From Verrucomicrobiota bacterium (GTDB taxonomy: Bacteria > Verrucomicrobiota > Verrucomicrobiia > Verrucomicrobiales > Akkermansiaceae), in assembly GCA_008932955.1 (NCBI GenBank), contig WBXE01000101.1, positions 1 through 8,460 on the forward strand: a stretch of 8,460 nt of DNA, read 5' to 3'. Position numbers and translations under genes: made by a program. The notes beneath the pieces are model-generated. The model was not told the origin of the DNA. It made no database searches and saw nothing but the letters and a program-made list of their open reading frames with translations. Positions 6,426 to 8,460 of this stretch are shown piece by piece. The stretch's first letter is position 1. Each line of letters begins with the position of its first letter.

Positions 6426-8327
6426 TCAGCCAGCTTTGATCGCCCGGACTTCGTTGGCGCGTTCATCCACCGGGATGACGGGCAATTCCCCATTCATGGC
6501 GGGCAGGGTGCGCAGGTGATCCATGATCGCCTGCCATTCCTTGATCTCCTGGATCGCGCCGTTGTCCACCTTGGTGTTAACACTGGAGTCATCCAGTGCG
6601 CCCACCGGAGCCAGCAGGTCAGGCGTGTCGTTGCGCGGGTCGTCAAGCGCATCGACTTTTGATGTGAGAGGCTGGCCGTTCTTCTTCTTGGCTTGGAGCG
6701 GCAGCTTGCCCTTGGTGTATTTCGGGATGGCCACGAGAATCTGGGCGACCATCAAGGGAGTCGAAACGCTGTAGAGGTGCGCGTCTTTGCCGGTGATGTC
6801 AATGGGCGTGTAACCACGTTCAAGGTCGCCCAGTTCGATAGCCGTCACGATATCGAACTTCGGACGCGACGGGTCATAGCGGAACCGCAGACCCGACGTG
6901 CGGGGAAAATATTCGCCGGGGTGGGCCGGGTTATCCACCATGAAGAACTCGAGCAGGTTCTTGAGGTCCTGGCCGGTGAAGTATCCCGTGACGAGCGTGC
7001 TGCCCGCTGTGGGGTCTAGCACACCGGCACCGAGCGGGGCCAAGGCGAACACGTCATAGACGGTTTGCACGCCGGTCTTCCCCCGGATCAAACCGGAGCG
7101 CATCATGCCGTTGGCGGTAAAACTGATGTCCGCCTTGGTGGCGTTGCGGAAGGCGTCGGTGCAGAGGTTCGCAAGCAGCGTGCTCGCGGCGATGTCGCTA
7201 TAAGTGTTGGGAATGTCCCGCGGCGCGATGGCCAGCGGCTGGTCAATGCTATAGCCACGCGAAGCGAACGCGACCTGGGTGACCGTCTTTTTCAACTTCT
7301 CAATCTCGGCGGCGATGGTCTTGTCGCCCATGATTTTGTCGTCCACCGGGATCAGCTTGTAGGATTCCACCGTCAGCTTGTCGCCATTCAGGGAGATCAC
7401 CAGTTCGCCGAGGTTCTGGCCATACTTGCCTGTTTGCACCACGGGCGTGCGACCATTGACGATGACCGACTCATGCAGTTCGGTGTGGCTGTGCGAACCG
7501 ATGACCACGTCAATGCCTGGCACTGCCTTTGCCAGTTGCACATCCTCGCCGTCTTGGTAGCGTCCGTCCGCGCCCTTGGTCATGCCACCGTGGCTTAACG
7601 CAATGACCACATCCACCTTCTCCTGGTCGCGGAGAATCTTCACCATCTCCTTGGCAGTCTCAACGGGATCGGTGAACTTGGCCGGGGCGGCACCACCCGT
7701 ATAGAACTGTGCCTCTTTGCCGAGTACGCCGAAAATGCCGAAGCGCAAATCGCCGCGCTTGATGACGACGTAGCGCCGGATCACACCGTCTTTTTCCAAG
7801 CGCTTGAAACCATCCAGCTTGGGGTCATCGTCCGTGAAGGTGGTATTCGACACAACCACCGCCGGCACCCGGCCCGCCTTGGCCGCTACCGCGATGGCCT
7901 GGGCCGTGCCGTCCGGGCCGAGGTCGAACTCGTGGTTGCCAAAGGTGGTGGCGTCGCAACCCATCAGGGAGAGTAGTTGCAATTCGCCGCCGGTCTCGCG
8001 GATGGCCGCCGCGAAGGCGGTTCCCATGCTGTAATCCCCGCCGTCGAGGATCAACACCGGACCGTGGGGCTTGCCCACCGCCTGCCGCTGCTTGATCAAA
8101 GTAGCCAGCCGCGCATAACCGCCGCGAGTGGTGTCGTTGTTGAGTTCGAAGGGTGTGTAATCGGTGGCGGGTGCCATGCCGATGAGATTCGAGTGCAGAT
8201 CGTTGGTGTGCAGGATGGTGAACGTCTTCTTGCCGGGCTCGGCGGCGGAGATTTTTCCGGTTAGGCAAAGCGCGGCGCTGGCGGCGGCAGAGGTGGCGAG
8301 AAATTCACGGCGGGAGAGTGTTCTCAT
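6426..8327 (-). CDS. Tat-exported 5'-nucleotidase / metallophosphatase
   Basis: This 633-residue enzyme belongs to the UshA / 5'-nucleotidase family, which removes phosphate from nucleotides or related phosphoesters outside the cytoplasm. The N-terminus MRTLSRREFLATSAAA is a twin-arginine signal (Arg6, Arg7) with likely cleavage near residues 28-30. The metallophosphatase domain carries all the usual blocks: ILHTNDLHS (38-46, metal ligands Asp43 and His45), LDGGDYSMGT (94-103, Asp98), FGNHEFDLG (129-137, Asn131 and His132), SHGG (245-248, His246) and GSHSH (277-281, His279 and His281). The C-terminal substrate-binding domain spans about 373-540, with TANGMMRSGL (404-413), FALAPLG (427-433) and TSGLRFRYD (477-485). 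About 90 residues (541-633) extend past it. The gene heads the close-packed run and is probably cotranscribed with DUF2252. The leader shows no Shine-Dalgarno. The nucleotide substrate, and whether cyclic dinucleotides or NAD are used, cannot be read here. Confidence 0.95.
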   Translation of the reverse strand: MRTLSRREFLATSAAASAALCLTGKISAAEPGKKTFTILHTNDLHSNLIGMAPATDYTPFELNNDTTRGGYARLATLIKQRQAVGKPHGPVLILDGGDYSMGTAFAAAIRETGGELQLLSLMGCDATTFGNHEFDLGPDGTAQAIAVAAKAGRVPAVVVSNTTFTDDDPKLDGFKRLEKDGVIRRYVVIKRGDLRFGIFGVLGKEAQFYTGGAAPAKFTDPVETAKEMVKILRDQEKVDVVIALSHGGMTKGADGRYQDGEDVQLAKAVPGIDVVIGSHSHTELHESVIVNGRTPVVQTGKYGQNLGELVISLNGDKLTVESYKLIPVDDKIMGDKTIAAEIEKLKKTVTQVAFASRGYSIDQPLAIAPRDIPNTYSDIAASTLLANLCTDAFRNATKADISFTANGMMRSGLIRGKTGVQTVYDVFALAPLGAGVLDPTAGSTLVTGYFTGQDLKNLLEFFMVDNPAHPGEYFPRTSGLRFRYDPSRPKFDIVTAIELGDLERGYTPIDITGKDAHLYSVSTPLMVAQILVAIPKYTKGKLPLQAKKKNGQPLTSKVDALDDPRNDTPDLLAPVGALDDSSVNTKVDNGAIQEIKEWQAIMDHLRTLPAMNGELPVIPVDERANEVRAIKAG

Positions 8328-8356
8328 GGTCGGGGTTGTTTAGGTGGGTAAGTGGA

Positions 8357-8381
8357 CCGCACCCGGATTGAACAGGTGCGG
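8357..8381. repeat. Hairpin ahead of the nucleotidase gene
   Basis: The arms CCGCACC (8357-8363) and GGTGCGG (8375-8381) pair perfectly over 7 bases with an 11-base loop. The stem lies between the stop of the upstream gene and the nucleotidase ATG (30 bases before it). No T tract follows on the minus strand, so an intrinsic terminator is unlikely by itself. It could be an RNA-stabilising or attenuating stem, an operator dyad, or chance. Confidence 0.4.
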
Positions 8382-8393
8382 GTGGTGGACTGA

Positions 8394-8411
8394 GTTAGCT
8401 AGTTGGTTAGC
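8394..8411. repeat. Direct repeat GTTAGC x2, 12-base period
   Basis: GTTAGC occurs at 8394-8399 and again at 8406-8411 (GCTAAC on the minus strand), just after the stop of the upstream gene. A 12-base period is slightly more than one helix turn, so a regulator half-site pair is conceivable. It is only six bases long, so chance is a fair explanation. Confidence 0.25.
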
Positions 8412-8415
8412 GCGG

Positions 8416-8460
8416 TTATTGGCCGCTGGTGCCCGCGTCCGAGAGTTTATCCAGCACTTG
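8416..8460 (-). CDS. C-terminal end of an upstream gene (partial)
   Basis: On the minus strand the last 15 codons read QVLDKLSDAGTSGQ followed by TAA (8418-8416). Third positions are mostly G or C, as in the real genes here, and the end is a typical hydrophilic protein tail. Fourteen residues are too few to identify a family. A second frame is also open through this stretch, so this is the more likely of two readings. It suggests the transcription unit may continue to the right of the window. Confidence 0.45.
   Translation of the reverse strand, partial: QVLDKLSDAGTSGQ

Noticed and set aside
7065..7598. 177-residue plus-strand reading frame
   Set aside because: It is antisense to the metallophosphatase domain, whose metal-ligand motifs are intact.
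7825..8268. 147-residue minus-strand reading frame rich in Arg and His
   Set aside because: It is a second frame of the nucleotidase gene; the composition is typical of a frame-shifted shadow.

Overview
This window is a Gram-negative-type bacterial segment with moderately high GC. Every credible gene lies on the minus strand, so transcription runs from high to low coordinates. Outer-envelope signals are common: two lipoboxes and one twin-arginine (Tat) signal. Most starts lack a clear Shine-Dalgarno sequence, and coding third positions are mostly G or C. A member of Verrucomicrobiota or a similar lineage would fit, but there is no rRNA or marker gene here, so the taxonomy is a weak inference.

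Layout in transcription order. The last 14 codons of an unidentified gene enter at the right edge (8460-8416). An 88-base gap with a small hairpin and a short direct repeat follows. Next come a Tat-exported 5'-nucleotidase / metallophosphatase (8327-6426); a DUF2252 protein with kinase-like motifs, whose start lies 6 bases after the nucleotidase stop (6419-4920); a 403-residue polytopic membrane protein of no family I can name (4878-3667); a DUF4239 / bestrophin-like membrane protein (3649-2888); a DUF3313-like lipoprotein (2843-2091); a possible 51-codon small gene starting at TTG (2083-1928); and a lipoprotein serine hydrolase of the alpha/beta type (1841-219). The final 218 bases have no convincing gene, though a reading frame starting near 54 may be the first codons of the next gene.

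The spacing (6, 41, 17, 44 and 7 bases, then 86 before the hydrolase) suggests one transcription unit, perhaps with a second promoter before the hydrolase. Nearly all products are predicted to be exported, lipidated or membrane-embedded; DUF2252 is the only apparently cytosolic one. I infer an envelope-associated module in which two extracytoplasmic hydrolases (phosphoester and acyl-ester type) accompany two membrane proteins and a lipoprotein of unknown role. No mobile element, CRISPR array, tRNA or rRNA was seen. The most unusual signal is in DUF2252: the kinase-like catalytic motifs come before a glycine-rich-loop-plus-lysine pattern, the reverse of normal kinase order.
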